From Pseudomonas sp. Irchel 3E13 (lineage in GTDB: Bacteria > Pseudomonadota > Gammaproteobacteria > Pseudomonadales > Pseudomonadaceae), in the NCBI RefSeq assembly GCF_900187455.1, contig NZ_FYDX01000009.1, forward strand, positions 1 to 64,000: 64,000 nucleotides of DNA, given 5' to 3'. The notes below the pieces were generated by a model. It saw only the letters and a list, made by a program, of their open reading frames with translations. It did not search any database and was not told the DNA's origin. Both the position numbers and the translations under genes were made by a program. Of this stretch, positions 25,449-35,890 are shown piece after piece; position 1 is the first letter of the stretch; every line of letters begins with the position of its first letter.

Positions 25449-26237
25449 TCAGGCGGCCGCCTTGGGTGGAAATTTCGGCGCGTGCAGGCCGAGCTGCATG
25501 GCCTGCGCGACGATGCCCATGATGTCTTCGTGCGCCAGGTCGAACAGGCGCTTGAGGCTCGGCAGGGCAAAGTAGACCGGCTGGAGGATATCGATGCGGT
25601 AAGGCGTGCGCATCGCTTCCAGCGGGCTGAATGGCTGGTGTTCGGGCTCGTCGGAGAGACTGTAGACCGTCTCTTTCGGCGAGGACAGGATGCCGCCGCC
25701 GTAGATCCTGCGGCCTTGCGGCGTATCGATCAGGCCGAACTCGATGGTCATCCAGTACAGGCGGGCGAGGTACACGCGCTGTTCCTTGGTGGCGGCCAGG
25801 CCGAGCTTGCCGTAGGTGTGGGTGAATTCGGCGAACCACGGGTTGGTCAGCAGCGGGCAGTGGCCAAAGATCTCGTGGAAGATGTCCGGCTCTTGCAGGT
25901 AGTCGAGTTCTTCTTCGCTGCGAATGAAGGTCGCCACCGGGAAGCGCTTGCTCGCCAGCAGTTCGAAAAAGGTCTGGAAGGGGATCAGCGCCGGCACCCG
26001 GGCAACTTGCCAGCCGGTGGTGGCGCCCAGTACCGCGTTGATTTCGGAGAGCTGCGGGATGCGGTCATGGGGCAGGTTGAGCTGTTCGATGCCGTCCAGG
26101 TATTCCTGGCACGCGCGCCCCTCAATCACCTTTAGTTGCCGGGTGATCAGGGTGTTCCACACCGCATGTTCCTGCGGCGGGTAATCGATAAAACCTTGCG
26201 CATCGGGCTCACGGGCCACGTATTGCGTCTGTTTCAT
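25449..26237 (-). CDS. phhA: Phenylalanine-4-hydroxylase PhhA
   Basis: 262 residues. Monomeric bacterial hydroxylase converting L-Phe to L-Tyr with O2 and tetrahydropterin. The iron ligands are two His in PDIFHEIFGHCPLL and the Glu in YWMTIEFGLI. GLIDTPQGRRIYGGGILSS is the pterin/substrate loop. First gene of the phh operon; divergent from phhR across 271 bp containing two PhhR boxes. Confidence 0.95.
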   Translation of the reverse strand: MKQTQYVAREPDAQGFIDYPPQEHAVWNTLITRQLKVIEGRACQEYLDGIEQLNLPHDRIPQLSEINAVLGATTGWQVARVPALIPFQTFFELLASKRFPVATFIRSEEELDYLQEPDIFHEIFGHCPLLTNPWFAEFTHTYGKLGLAATKEQRVYLARLYWMTIEFGLIDTPQGRRIYGGGILSSPKETVYSLSDEPEHQPFSPLEAMRTPYRIDILQPVYFALPSLKRLFDLAHEDIMGIVAQAMQLGLHAPKFPPKAAA

Positions 26238-26272
26238 GCTGCTCTCCTGATGAGGGCTCTTATTGTTTTGAA

Positions 26273-26288
26273 GGCTTGCGCCGTGCCC
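26273..26288 (-). promoter_or_regulatory. Candidate -24/-12 element for phhA
   Basis: On the minus strand GGGCACGGCGCAAGCC fits the GG-N10-GC spacing of sigma-54 promoters, with a good -24 half and a poor -12 half (AAGC for TTGC). It is 36 bp from the phhA start. The PhhR protein here lacks a standard GAFTGA loop, so sigma-54 use is doubtful. Confidence 0.35.
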
Positions 26289-26360
26289 TTAGAGATAGCC
26301 GCTGGCTTTGAATTTTTCAGCTACCCGCGTAGAGGAAGACCCGCGCCAGCAGGCGGTTTT

Positions 26361-26378
26361 TGTAACGCAGATTTTACG
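26361..26378. promoter_or_regulatory. PhhR (TyrR-type) box 1
   Basis: TGTAAC-GCAGAT-TTTACG matches the TGTAAA-N6-TTTACA consensus in ten of twelve positions, about 125 bp upstream of phhA. Confidence 0.75.
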
Positions 26379-26433
26379 AATCAGGGCGGGATCCGCAAAA
26401 TCGCGGCCCTATGACCCTGTGAAAGCCGATTTT

Positions 26434-26451
26434 TGTAACGTATTATTTACA
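26434..26451. promoter_or_regulatory. PhhR (TyrR-type) box 2
   Basis: TGTAAC-GTATTA-TTTACA matches the consensus in eleven of twelve positions. Located 58 bp before phhR ATG, so it can serve both phhA activation and phhR autoregulation. Confidence 0.8.
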
Positions 26452-26508
26452 AATTTTCCGGCGCTCAAGCAGAAAAATCGTCGGTCTCACTGCTTTGTAG
26501 GACCTTTC

Positions 26509-28068
26509 ATGCGTATCAAAGTGCATTGCCAGAACCGCATCGGCATTCTCCGAGACATCCTCAACCTGCTGGTGGCCTATGGCATCAACGTGGCTCGGGG
26601 CGAGGTGGGCGGCGAGCATGGCAACGCCATCTATTTGCACTGCCCGAACCTGATCAACCTGCAATTCCAGGCGCTGCGAGCGAAATTCGAGGCGATCACC
26701 GGGGTCTTCGGAGTCAAGCGCGTGGGTCTGATGCCGAGCGAGCGTCGGCACATGGAGTTGAATGCGCTGCTTGGCGCGCTGGATTTCCCGGTGCTGTCGA
26801 TCGACATGGGCGGCTCGATCGTTGCCGCCAACCGTGCGGCGGCGCAGTTGCTCGGGGTGCGGGTCGATGAGGTGCCGGGTATTCCGCTGTCGCGCTATGC
26901 CGAGGATTTCGACCTGCCGGAACTGGTGCGGGCCAACAAGTCGCGGATCAATGGGTTGCGGGTCAAGGTCAAGGGCGATGTGTTCCTGGCGGATATCGCG
27001 CCGCTGCAATCCGAGCACGATGACAGCGAGGCGCTGGCCGGCGCGGTGTTGACCCTGCACCGCGCCGACCGTATCGGCGAGCGCATCTACAACGTGCGCA
27101 AGCAGGAACTGCGTGGGTTCGACAGCATCTTCCAGAGTTCGCGGGTGATGGCTGCCGTGGTGCGCGAGGCACGGCGCATGGCGCCGCTGGACGCGCCGCT
27201 GCTGATCGAAGGCGAAACCGGCACCGGCAAGGAGCTGCTGGCCCGGGCCTGTCACCTCGCCAGCCCGCGGGGGCAAGCGCCGTTGATGGCGCTGAATTGC
27301 GCCGGGTTGCCTGAGTCGATGGCCGAGACCGAGTTGTTCGGTTATGGCCCTGGCGCGTTCGAGGGCGCGCGCGCCGAAGGCAAGCTGGGCCTGCTGGAAC
27401 TGACAGCGGGCGGCACGCTGTTTCTCGATGGTGTCGATGAGATGAGTCCGCGTTTGCAGGTGAAGTTGCTGCGCTTCCTGCAGGACGGCTGCTTCCGCCG
27501 CGTGGGCAGCGACGAAGAGGTTTACCTGGATGTACGGGTAATCTGTGCGACCCAGGTGGATTTGTCCGAACTCTGTGCCCGTGGCGAATTCCGCCAGGAC
27601 CTCTATCACCGCCTCAATGTCTTGTCGCTGCACATTCCGCCGCTGCGCGAATGCCTTGATGGCCTGCCGCCGCTGGTGGAGCACTTCCTCGATCAGGCCA
27701 GCCGGCAGATCGGTTGCCCCTTGCCGCGCCTGGCGCCGGCGGCGCTGGAACGGTTGAGCCAGTACCACTGGCCGGGCAATGTCCGGCAACTGGAGAACGT
27801 GCTGTTCCAGGCGGTTTCGCTTTGCGAGGGCGGGGTGGTCAAGTCTGAACATATTCGTCTGCCGGACTACGGCGCCCGCCAGCCATTGGGTGAGTTCTCC
27901 CTGGAAGGCGATCTGGCGCAAATTGTCGGACGATTTGAAAAGGCAGTGCTGGAATGTTTGCAGAGCGACTATCCAACCAGTCGGGCATTGGGTAAACGGC
28001 TGGGCGTTTCCCATACAACCATTGCCAACAAGTTGCGTGATTATGCAATTGGAAAGTCCGGCGAATAA
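26509..28068 (+). CDS. phhR: PhhR, aromatic amino acid-responsive TyrR-type regulator
   Basis: 519 residues from ATG 26509. An ACT domain (1-75), a PAS-like domain (about 82-190), an AAA+ module with Walker A GETGTGKE (235-242) and Walker B GTLFLDGVDEM, and a C-terminal Fis-type HTH (SRALGKRLGVSHTTIANKLR). The loop that contacts sigma-54 reads GAFEGA (282-287) instead of GAFTGA. It activates the divergent phhABC operon in response to Phe/Tyr. This start yields the standard N-terminal ACT domain. Confidence 0.92.
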   Translation: MRIKVHCQNRIGILRDILNLLVAYGINVARGEVGGEHGNAIYLHCPNLINLQFQALRAKFEAITGVFGVKRVGLMPSERRHMELNALLGALDFPVLSIDMGGSIVAANRAAAQLLGVRVDEVPGIPLSRYAEDFDLPELVRANKSRINGLRVKVKGDVFLADIAPLQSEHDDSEALAGAVLTLHRADRIGERIYNVRKQELRGFDSIFQSSRVMAAVVREARRMAPLDAPLLIEGETGTGKELLARACHLASPRGQAPLMALNCAGLPESMAETELFGYGPGAFEGARAEGKLGLLELTAGGTLFLDGVDEMSPRLQVKLLRFLQDGCFRRVGSDEEVYLDVRVICATQVDLSELCARGEFRQDLYHRLNVLSLHIPPLRECLDGLPPLVEHFLDQASRQIGCPLPRLAPAALERLSQYHWPGNVRQLENVLFQAVSLCEGGVVKSEHIRLPDYGARQPLGEFSLEGDLAQIVGRFEKAVLECLQSDYPTSRALGKRLGVSHTTIANKLRDYAIGKSGE

Positions 28069-28124
28069 TTCGCGGAACTATAAAAAAGGCGAGAGTTTTA
28101 TTAAGGGCGTGTTATCAGGGCGTG

Positions 28125-28150
28125 GCGCCTCTTTTGGGTAAAAGAGGCGC
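28125..28150. terminator. Bidirectional hairpin terminator between phhR and DUF2790 gene
   Basis: Arms GCGCCTCTTTT and AAAAGAGGCGC are perfect around GGGT. The arm ends supply short T-runs both ways. Confidence 0.75.
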
Positions 28151-28169
28151 GACAGCCACGCAAGGTTGA

Positions 28170-28430
28170 TTAGCCGTTAGAGCAACCGTTACCCATGACA
28201 CGGTATTCGAGGATGTGCTTCTGGCCTTGGGAGTCTTCATAGGTCATGCGGGCTGGAACCACTTCGCAGACGTTCGGGATCTCGCTCATCGAAATGACTT
28301 TGGCGATGTCCAGATGTTGCGAGTAACTGTACTGTTCAACCGGGATCTGCTCGGCGGTGGAGTTTGCAACTTCGTCGGCCATGGCCGCTGCGCAAAAACT
28401 ACCGAGTGCCAATACCAGTAAAGCTTTCAT
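28170..28430 (-). CDS. DUF2790 small periplasmic protein
   Basis: 86 residues from the second Met (28430). Signal peptide KALLVLALGSFCAAAMA, then the DUF2790 core VEQYSYSQHLDIAKVISMSE and CEVVPARMTYEDSQGQ, ending MGNGCSNG, with two Cys able to form a disulfide. A Pseudomonas-restricted family often copper- or quorum-linked in expression; function unknown. Confidence 0.85.
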   Translation of the reverse strand: MKALLVLALGSFCAAAMADEVANSTAEQIPVEQYSYSQHLDIAKVISMSEIPNVCEVVPARMTYEDSQGQKHILEYRVMGNGCSNG

Positions 28431-28436
28431 CTTCAA

Positions 28437-28834
28437 TTTACCTGTCCAGGGTCGAAAGAGGGGGCGTAGCGCTTGTGGCGCTACGTTGCAGCAAAGTAAA
28501 AGCGGAAAGTTATCTCGGGATTAACGTGCCTTCGTGGGGGCTGTTACCTGAAGTTAATCGCGTTGCCGTTGCTGGCGAGGTGAATTTTAGGGCGGGGCAT
28601 GAAACTGAAACAGTCGGTGTTTTGATAAACACTGTTGGCAAATTTTGTAACAATCGCCCTCGGCAGGCCTTTTGTTTCTTTGGGATTAGAGATCGATGCC
28701 CGTTCTAGAGCGGTTCCGGCCATGTGGTGGCCGAAAAGACCGCCCTGTTACTACCAACGTCGAATGGCCTGAGAGGCTCTGTTACAGTTAAAACAAGGTC
28801 ATACAAAAACAACTATTACACCGAGGTAAAAAAG
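28437..28834 (+). other. Upstream region of acsA with candidate Hfq/Crc site
   Basis: 398 bases without a gene. No strong sigma-70 promoter stands out, fitting activator-dependent control of acsA. An A-rich AAAAACAACTATTACA tract starts at 28805; its AAAAACAA satisfies the AANAANAA catabolite-repression motif and lies 10 bases before the GAGG ribosome site (28823-28826). Confidence 0.45.
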
Positions 28835-30790
<1,956 letters not shown>

Positions 30791-30887
30791 AGCGCCGAGT
30801 GTTTCGCAGGGTAAGCCAGCAGTCGCTCCGCGGAGGAGCTGTGTAGTACCTCCCGGACGTGGCTTGCCCCGCGATCTTTCGAAGAAA

Positions 30888-30935
30888 ACCCAAGGCCCCG
30901 CCAGCATGCGCTGCGCGGGGCCTTGGGTTTTTTGT
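30888..30935 (+). terminator. Rho-independent terminator of acsA
   Basis: A 15-bp perfect stem, AACCCAAGGCCCCGC (30888-30902) with its complement (30916-30930), followed by T5. Confidence 0.9.
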
Positions 30936-31195
30936 TACTTCGACTTTCATCGGTAACCCTTCTGTCACTGCATTCGTACAAAAACGGGGCAATAGGAAAC
31001 GTGAATGTGCGTTATTGGTGCGCTATTTCATGAAATTTCCGACACTCAAACGGCTGGGCTTGCCGTGATACAAGGCTTTGCCAATAATGGGCCCGGTTAT
31101 TGCTTTGGTTACAGGTTATTTGTTTTTCGCTTTTGCATATTCCCCGAAAACTGTCAATATCCCCCGGCCATTCTTCCGGCGCTTCTGTAACTACT

Positions 31196-31240
31196 TGTCG
31201 CTTTGAAGAAATATCGGCTTCCGAGCTGTCGTTAAAATGC
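31196..31240 (+). promoter_or_regulatory. ArgR operator of the aot operon
   Basis: TGTCGC-N8-AA at 31196-31211 fits the Pseudomonas ArgR half-site. A second direct copy TGTCGT at 31227 lacks the AA and is weaker, giving the tandem arrangement known for ArgR targets. Confidence 0.65.
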
Positions 31241-31360
31241 CGATCACTCGCTCGTGGCACCGGACCGGTGGTCAGGCCCCGCGCAGCTCTGCGTTGTACT
31301 CATTCGCATAGTGGGCAGTCGAACTGCCTGGCATTGCCCTTTACCGATTGGAGTTCCCAG

Positions 31361-32146
31361 ATGAAAAAACTCGCACTGCTTGGCGCACTGGCGCTATCCG
31401 TGTTTTCCCTGGCATCGCTGGCTGACGAAAAACCGCTGAAAATCGGCATCGAGGCCGCTTACCCACCCTTCGCGTCGAAAGCGCCGGATGGCAGCATCGT
31501 TGGCTTCGACTACGACATCGGCAACGCCCTGTGCGCCGAGATGAAGGTCAAGTGCACCTGGGTCGAGCAGGAATTCGACGGCCTGATCCCGGCCCTGAAG
31601 GTCCGCAAGATCGACGCCATCCTGTCGTCCATGTCGATCACCGAAGACCGCAAGAAGTCGGTTGATTTCACCAACCGCTACTACCTGACCCCGGCTCGCC
31701 TGGTCATGAAGGACGGCACCGCTGTCAGCGAAGGCCTGAGCGAACTGCAAGGCAAGAAAATCGGTGTGCAGCGCGGCTCGATCCACGACCGCTTCGCCAA
31801 GGAAGTTTTCGCTCCGAAAGGCGCCACCATCGTTCCTTACGGCACCCAGAACGAAATCTACCTGGACATCACCGCGGGCCGTCTGGATGGCACCGTGGCC
31901 GATGCTACGCTTCTCGAAGACGGTTTCCTGAAGACAGACGCCGGCAAGGGCTACAGCTTCGTAGGCCCGGCCTTCACCGACTCGAAATACTTCGGTGACG
32001 GCATCGGCATCGCCGTACGCAAGGGCGACAAGGAAAACCTGGAGCGCATCAACGCCGCCATCGCCGGTATTCGCGCCAGCGGCAAGTACAAAGAGATCCA
32101 GGACAAGTACTTCAACTTTGATATCTACGGCCCGGAAAGCAAGTAA
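31361..32146 (+). CDS. aotJ: Arginine/ornithine ABC transporter substrate-binding protein
   Basis: 261 residues. Signal peptide KKLALLGALALSVFSLASLA, then a type II periplasmic binding fold: LKIGIEAAYPPFASKAPDGS, GFDYDIGNALCAEM, SMSITEDRKKSVDFTNRYY and GVQRGSIHDRFAKE are typical of the LAO/HisJ/AotJ group. It delivers arginine and ornithine to AotQM. First gene of aotJQMP-argR, with GGAG before the ATG. Confidence 0.93.
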   Translation: MKKLALLGALALSVFSLASLADEKPLKIGIEAAYPPFASKAPDGSIVGFDYDIGNALCAEMKVKCTWVEQEFDGLIPALKVRKIDAILSSMSITEDRKKSVDFTNRYYLTPARLVMKDGTAVSEGLSELQGKKIGVQRGSIHDRFAKEVFAPKGATIVPYGTQNEIYLDITAGRLDGTVADATLLEDGFLKTDAGKGYSFVGPAFTDSKYFGDGIGIAVRKGDKENLERINAAIAGIRASGKYKEIQDKYFNFDIYGPESK

Positions 32147-32235
32147 CCGTCGTCGTTCCACCTGTTCGATGGTGCAAGCAGCAGAAGCGCTGAGGCTTGC
32201 ACCATTTTTTCATCCCTAAGGTCGAGGACCTCATC

Positions 32236-32925
32236 ATGTTGAAAGGCTACGGGGCAGTCATCCTCGATGGAGTGTGGCTGACGCTACAGCTCGCCTTGTC
32301 GTCCATGGCCCTGGCCATCGTACTCGGCCTTATCGGTGTCGCCCTGCGTCTGTCGCCCGTGCGCTGGCTGGCCTGGCTGGGCGATCTTTATGCCACGGTG
32401 ATTCGCGGCATTCCCGATCTGGTCCTGATCCTGCTGATCTTCTACGGTGGCCAGGATCTTCTCAATCGCGTGGCGCCGCTGCTGGGCTACAACGATTACA
32501 TCGACCTCAATCCGCTGATGGCGGGTATCGGCACCCTGGGCTTCATCTTCGGTGCCTACCTGTCGGAAACCTTCCGCGGCGCGTTCATGGCCATTCCCAA
32601 GGGGCAGGCCGAAGCCGGCATGGCCTATGGCATGAGTAACCTGCAGATTTTCTTCCGGGTGCTGGTGCCGCAGATGATCCGCCTGGCGATCCCCGGTTTC
32701 ACCAACAACTGGCTGGTCCTGACCAAGGCCACGGCGCTGATCTCGTTGGTCGGCCTGCAGGACATGATGTTCAAGGCCAAGCAGGCAGCCGATGCCACCC
32801 GCGAACCCTTCACCTTCTACCTGGCAGTGGCGGCGTTGTACCTGGTGATCACCAGTGTCTCGTTGCTGGCCCTGCGTTACCTGGAAAAACGCTACTCGGT
32901 TGGCGTAAAGGCGGCTGAACTATGA
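32236..32925 (+). CDS. aotQ: Arginine/ornithine ABC transporter permease AotQ
   Basis: 229 residues and about five membrane helices. The HisQ-type EAA loop is in FRGAFMAIPKGQAEAGMAYGM with the following VLVPQMIRLAIPGFTNNWL. It pairs with AotM to form the channel. ATGA overlap with aotM shows translational coupling. Confidence 0.93.
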   Translation: MLKGYGAVILDGVWLTLQLALSSMALAIVLGLIGVALRLSPVRWLAWLGDLYATVIRGIPDLVLILLIFYGGQDLLNRVAPLLGYNDYIDLNPLMAGIGTLGFIFGAYLSETFRGAFMAIPKGQAEAGMAYGMSNLQIFFRVLVPQMIRLAIPGFTNNWLVLTKATALISLVGLQDMMFKAKQAADATREPFTFYLAVAALYLVITSVSLLALRYLEKRYSVGVKAAEL

Positions 32926-33620
32926 TTTTCGACTACAACGTCATCTGGGAAGCCCTGCCGCTGTACTTCGGCGGCCTGTTGACCACGCTCAAGCTGTTGG
33001 CGATTTCCCTGTTGTTCGGTCTGCTGTCGGCAATCCCGCTGGGTCTGATGCGGGTGTCGAAGCAGCCGGTGGTGAACTTCACCGCCTGGCTCTACACCTA
33101 TGTGATCCGCGGGACGCCAATGCTGGTGCAGCTTTTCCTTATCTACTACGGGCTGGCCCAGTTCCAGGCGGTGCGGGAAAGCTTCCTCTGGCCATGGCTG
33201 TCCAGCGCCACGTTCTGTGCCTGCCTGGCGTTCGCCATCAACACCAGCGCCTACACCGCGGAAATCATCGCCGGCAGCCTCAAGGCCACGCCGCACGGTG
33301 AGATCGAGGCGGCCAAGGCGGTCGGCATGTCGCGCTACAAGATGTACCGCCGGATCCTGCTGCCCTCGGCCCTGCGCCGGGCGCTGCCGCAGTACAGCAA
33401 CGAAGTGATCATGATGCTGCAGACCACCAGCCTGGCCTCGAGCGTCACCCTGATCGATATCACCGGTGCGGCGCGGACCGTCAACGCCCAGTTCTACCTG
33501 CCGTTCGAGGCGTATATCACCGCCGGCGTGTTCTACCTGTGCCTGACGTTCATCCTGGTCCACCTGTTCAAGCTTGCCGAACGCCGCTGGCTCGGCTACC
33601 TGGCGCCGCGCAAGGGCTGA
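32922..33620 (+). CDS. aotM: Arginine/ornithine ABC transporter permease AotM
   Basis: 232 residues, HisM-like. IRGTPMLVQLFLIYYGLAQF and the EAA loop AGSLKATPHGEIEAAKAVGM are characteristic. It is the second channel subunit. The next gene, aotP, begins 66 bp later; the aotO gene found here in P. aeruginosa is absent. Confidence 0.93.
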   Translation: MIFDYNVIWEALPLYFGGLLTTLKLLAISLLFGLLSAIPLGLMRVSKQPVVNFTAWLYTYVIRGTPMLVQLFLIYYGLAQFQAVRESFLWPWLSSATFCACLAFAINTSAYTAEIIAGSLKATPHGEIEAAKAVGMSRYKMYRRILLPSALRRALPQYSNEVIMMLQTTSLASSVTLIDITGAARTVNAQFYLPFEAYITAGVFYLCLTFILVHLFKLAERRWLGYLAPRKG

Positions 33621-33686
33621 GGCCCGCGGCTAATTTTTCGCCCTTGGCGTGTGTTCACGACTGAACGCTTTGTGAGAACCGACAGC

Positions 33687-34451
33687 ATGTACAAACTCGA
33701 AGTCCAAGACCTGCATAAACGCTATGGCAGCCATGAAGTGCTCAAGGGTGTATCGCTGGCCGCCAAGGCCGGTGACGTGATCAGCATCATCGGCTCCAGC
33801 GGTTCTGGCAAAAGTACTTTCCTGCGCTGCATCAACCTGCTGGAGCAGCCGCACGCCGGCAAGATCCTGCTCAACAACGAAGAGCTCAAGCTGGTGCCGA
33901 ACAAGGACGGCGCGCTCAAGGCCGCTGATCCTAAGCAGTTGCAGCGCATGCGTTCGCGGCTGTCGATGGTGTTCCAGCACTTCAACCTGTGGTCGCACAT
34001 GACCGCGCTGGAAAACATCATCGAAGCGCCGGTGCACGTGCTCGGCATGAGCAAGAAAGACGCGCTGGAAAAGGCCGAGCATTACCTGGCCAAGGTCGGC
34101 GTCGCCCATCGCAAGGACGCCTATCCTGGCCACATGTCCGGCGGCGAGCAGCAGCGCGTGGCGATCGCTCGTGCCCTGGCGATGGAGCCGGAGGTGATGC
34201 TGTTCGACGAGCCGACCTCGGCGCTCGACCCGGAGCTGGTGGGCGATGTCCTCAAGGTCATGCAGTCGCTGGCCCAGGAAGGTCGGACCATGGTGGTGGT
34301 GACCCATGAAATGGGCTTCGCCCGTGAGGTTTCCAACCAACTGGTGTTCCTGCACAAGGGGCTGGTGGAAGAAACCGGCAACCCGCGTGAAGTGCTGGTC
34401 AATCCACAGTCCGAGCGTCTGCAGCAGTTCCTTTCGGGCAGCCTGAAGTAA
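33687..34451 (+). CDS. aotP: Arginine/ornithine ABC transporter ATPase AotP
   Basis: 254 residues from ATG 33687. Walker A GSSGSGKST, Q-loop FQHFNLWSHMT, signature MSGGEQQRVAIARAL, Walker B VMLFDEPTSALDPELV and the switch His in VVVTHEMGFA. HisP-type ATPase that powers AotQM. Confidence 0.94.
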   Translation: MYKLEVQDLHKRYGSHEVLKGVSLAAKAGDVISIIGSSGSGKSTFLRCINLLEQPHAGKILLNNEELKLVPNKDGALKAADPKQLQRMRSRLSMVFQHFNLWSHMTALENIIEAPVHVLGMSKKDALEKAEHYLAKVGVAHRKDAYPGHMSGGEQQRVAIARALAMEPEVMLFDEPTSALDPELVGDVLKVMQSLAQEGRTMVVVTHEMGFAREVSNQLVFLHKGLVEETGNPREVLVNPQSERLQQFLSGSLK

Positions 34452-34586
34452 GCCGGTGGCTCACCAAGCTGCCGCTTTGCACCAAAATAGGTCATGCTGC
34501 GCCACCCGCGCAGCCTGCACCAGGCATTATCCCGCCCGTCTACAGTGACGGGCGTCAGACTCACTTCAGGTTTCGGACCGCACCTT

Positions 34587-35567
34587 ATGACCAACCAGCG
34601 AATCGGTTTTCTCATCTGGCCCAGCACCAAGGCGCTGACCCTTGCGCTGGCCGAAGAGGTGCTGCGGGTGGCGCAGAAGGTGCACCCGGACGTGACCTAC
34701 GAATTGGCCTTTCTCCAGGCCGAAGCCCCGGTCGAAGGTGACTGGCGCCTGCCGGGCGAGCCATGGACCGGGCGCCTGGAAAACTGCCAGAAGCTGTTTT
34801 TGCTGGCCGATGAACCGCCGGTGACGGTTGGCGCGGCGCTGGCCGGGGCGCTCAAGCAACTGGTGCGTTCCGGTTGCGTGGTGGGCGGCTTGTCGGCGGG
34901 GGTCTATCCGCTGGCGCAGCTTGGTTTGCTGGATGGCTACCGCGCCGCGGTGCACTGGCGCTGGCAGGATGATTTTTCCGAGCGTTTCCCCAAGGTGATC
35001 GCCACCAGTCACCTGTTCGACTGGGACCGTGATCGCCTGACTGCCTGTGGTGGCATGTCGGTGGTGGACCTCCTGCTCGCGGTGCTGGCGCGGGATCACG
35101 GCGCCGAGCTGGCTGGCGCGGTGTCCGAGGAACTGGTGGTGGAGCGCATCCGCGAAGGCGGCGAGCGTCAGCGCATTCCCCTGCAGAACCGTCTTGGCTC
35201 CAGCCATCCGAAGCTGACCCAGGCCGTGCTGCTGATGGAAGCCAATATCGAAGAGCCGCTGACCACTGATGAAATTGCCCAGCATGTCTGTGTGTCGCGT
35301 CGGCAACTGGAGCGGATCTTCAAGCAGTACCTGAACCGCGTGCCGAGCCAGTATTACCTGGAACTGCGCCTGAACAAGGCACGGCAGATGCTGATGCAGA
35401 CCAGCAAGTCGATCATTCAGATCGGCTTGTCCTGCGGCTTCTCCTCCGGCCCCCACTTCTCCAGCGCGTACCGCAATTTCTTCGGCGCCACCCCGCGGGA
35501 AGACCGCAACCAGCGCCGCAGCAGCTCGCCGTTCGAATTGTCCTCGGTGCCTGCCGAGCGGGGGTGA
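34587..35567 (+). CDS. argR: ArgR, arginine-responsive AraC-family regulator
   Basis: 326 residues. The N-terminal half is a DJ-1/PfpI-like amidotransferase-type sensor (about 5-185). The C-terminal AraC pair of HTHs (TTDEIAQHVCVSRRQLERIF; SIIQIGLSCGFSSGPHFSSA) is followed by a TPREDRNQRR end. Unrelated to E. coli ArgR despite the name. It activates the aot and aru operons and itself through TGTCGC-N8-AA half-sites, two sets of which are visible here. Last gene of the aot operon. Confidence 0.93.
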   Translation: MTNQRIGFLIWPSTKALTLALAEEVLRVAQKVHPDVTYELAFLQAEAPVEGDWRLPGEPWTGRLENCQKLFLLADEPPVTVGAALAGALKQLVRSGCVVGGLSAGVYPLAQLGLLDGYRAAVHWRWQDDFSERFPKVIATSHLFDWDRDRLTACGGMSVVDLLLAVLARDHGAELAGAVSEELVVERIREGGERQRIPLQNRLGSSHPKLTQAVLLMEANIEEPLTTDEIAQHVCVSRRQLERIFKQYLNRVPSQYYLELRLNKARQMLMQTSKSIIQIGLSCGFSSGPHFSSAYRNFFGATPREDRNQRRSSSPFELSSVPAERG

Positions 35568-35577
35568 GCGTCAGGCC

Positions 35578-35601
35578 TCATCGCTGGCTTGCCAGCGATG
35601 A
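35578..35601. repeat. REP palindrome downstream of argR
   Basis: TCATCGCTGG-CTTG-CCAGCGATGA is a perfect 10-bp-arm palindrome 10 bp after the argR stop. It probably stabilises or ends the aot transcript. Confidence 0.75.
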
Positions 35602-35890
35602 GCCCGGAACAGCCCCCCTTATCCTCCAATCGCCCCACCCCCATGACCGCCTGGTCATCTCCCCGTAGAAAAACCCTCAATCCCCCGCATCGCTTCTCCC
35701 CGTCAGCACCCCGCACCGTTTAAACTGCGCCTTTGCGACCCTATTTGTCGCATTGCCGAAAGCCTTGGAAAAACAGGGTTTGGCGCTATAAGAAGTTGTC
35801 GCTTGGCGGCAAGGCCGAGTGTTCATCTCTCCTTACAATCCCCCCATCGCTCGCCAGTTCCAGGCAGGCGTTCCTCTTCAGGAGACTCCG
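35602..35890 (+). promoter_or_regulatory. aruC promoter region with two ArgR boxes
   Basis: ArgR half-sites TGTCGC-N8-AA lie at 35746-35761 and 35797-35812. Between them is a candidate promoter TTGGAA (35765-35770), 17-bp spacer, TATAAG. The upstream box abuts the -35, an activator position. AGGAG precedes ATG 35891. The stretch 35602-35745 shows nothing else. Confidence 0.7.

Larger units (their letters stand above)
30791..31360 (+). other. acsA-aotJ intergenic region
   Basis: 570 bases. Contains the acsA terminator (30888-30935), then about 250 bases of AT-richer sequence with no gene, and the ArgR region (31196-31240) followed by a TAAAAT -10-like hexamer at 31233 that lacks a good -35, consistent with activation by ArgR. 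Nothing else recognised. Confidence 0.6.
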
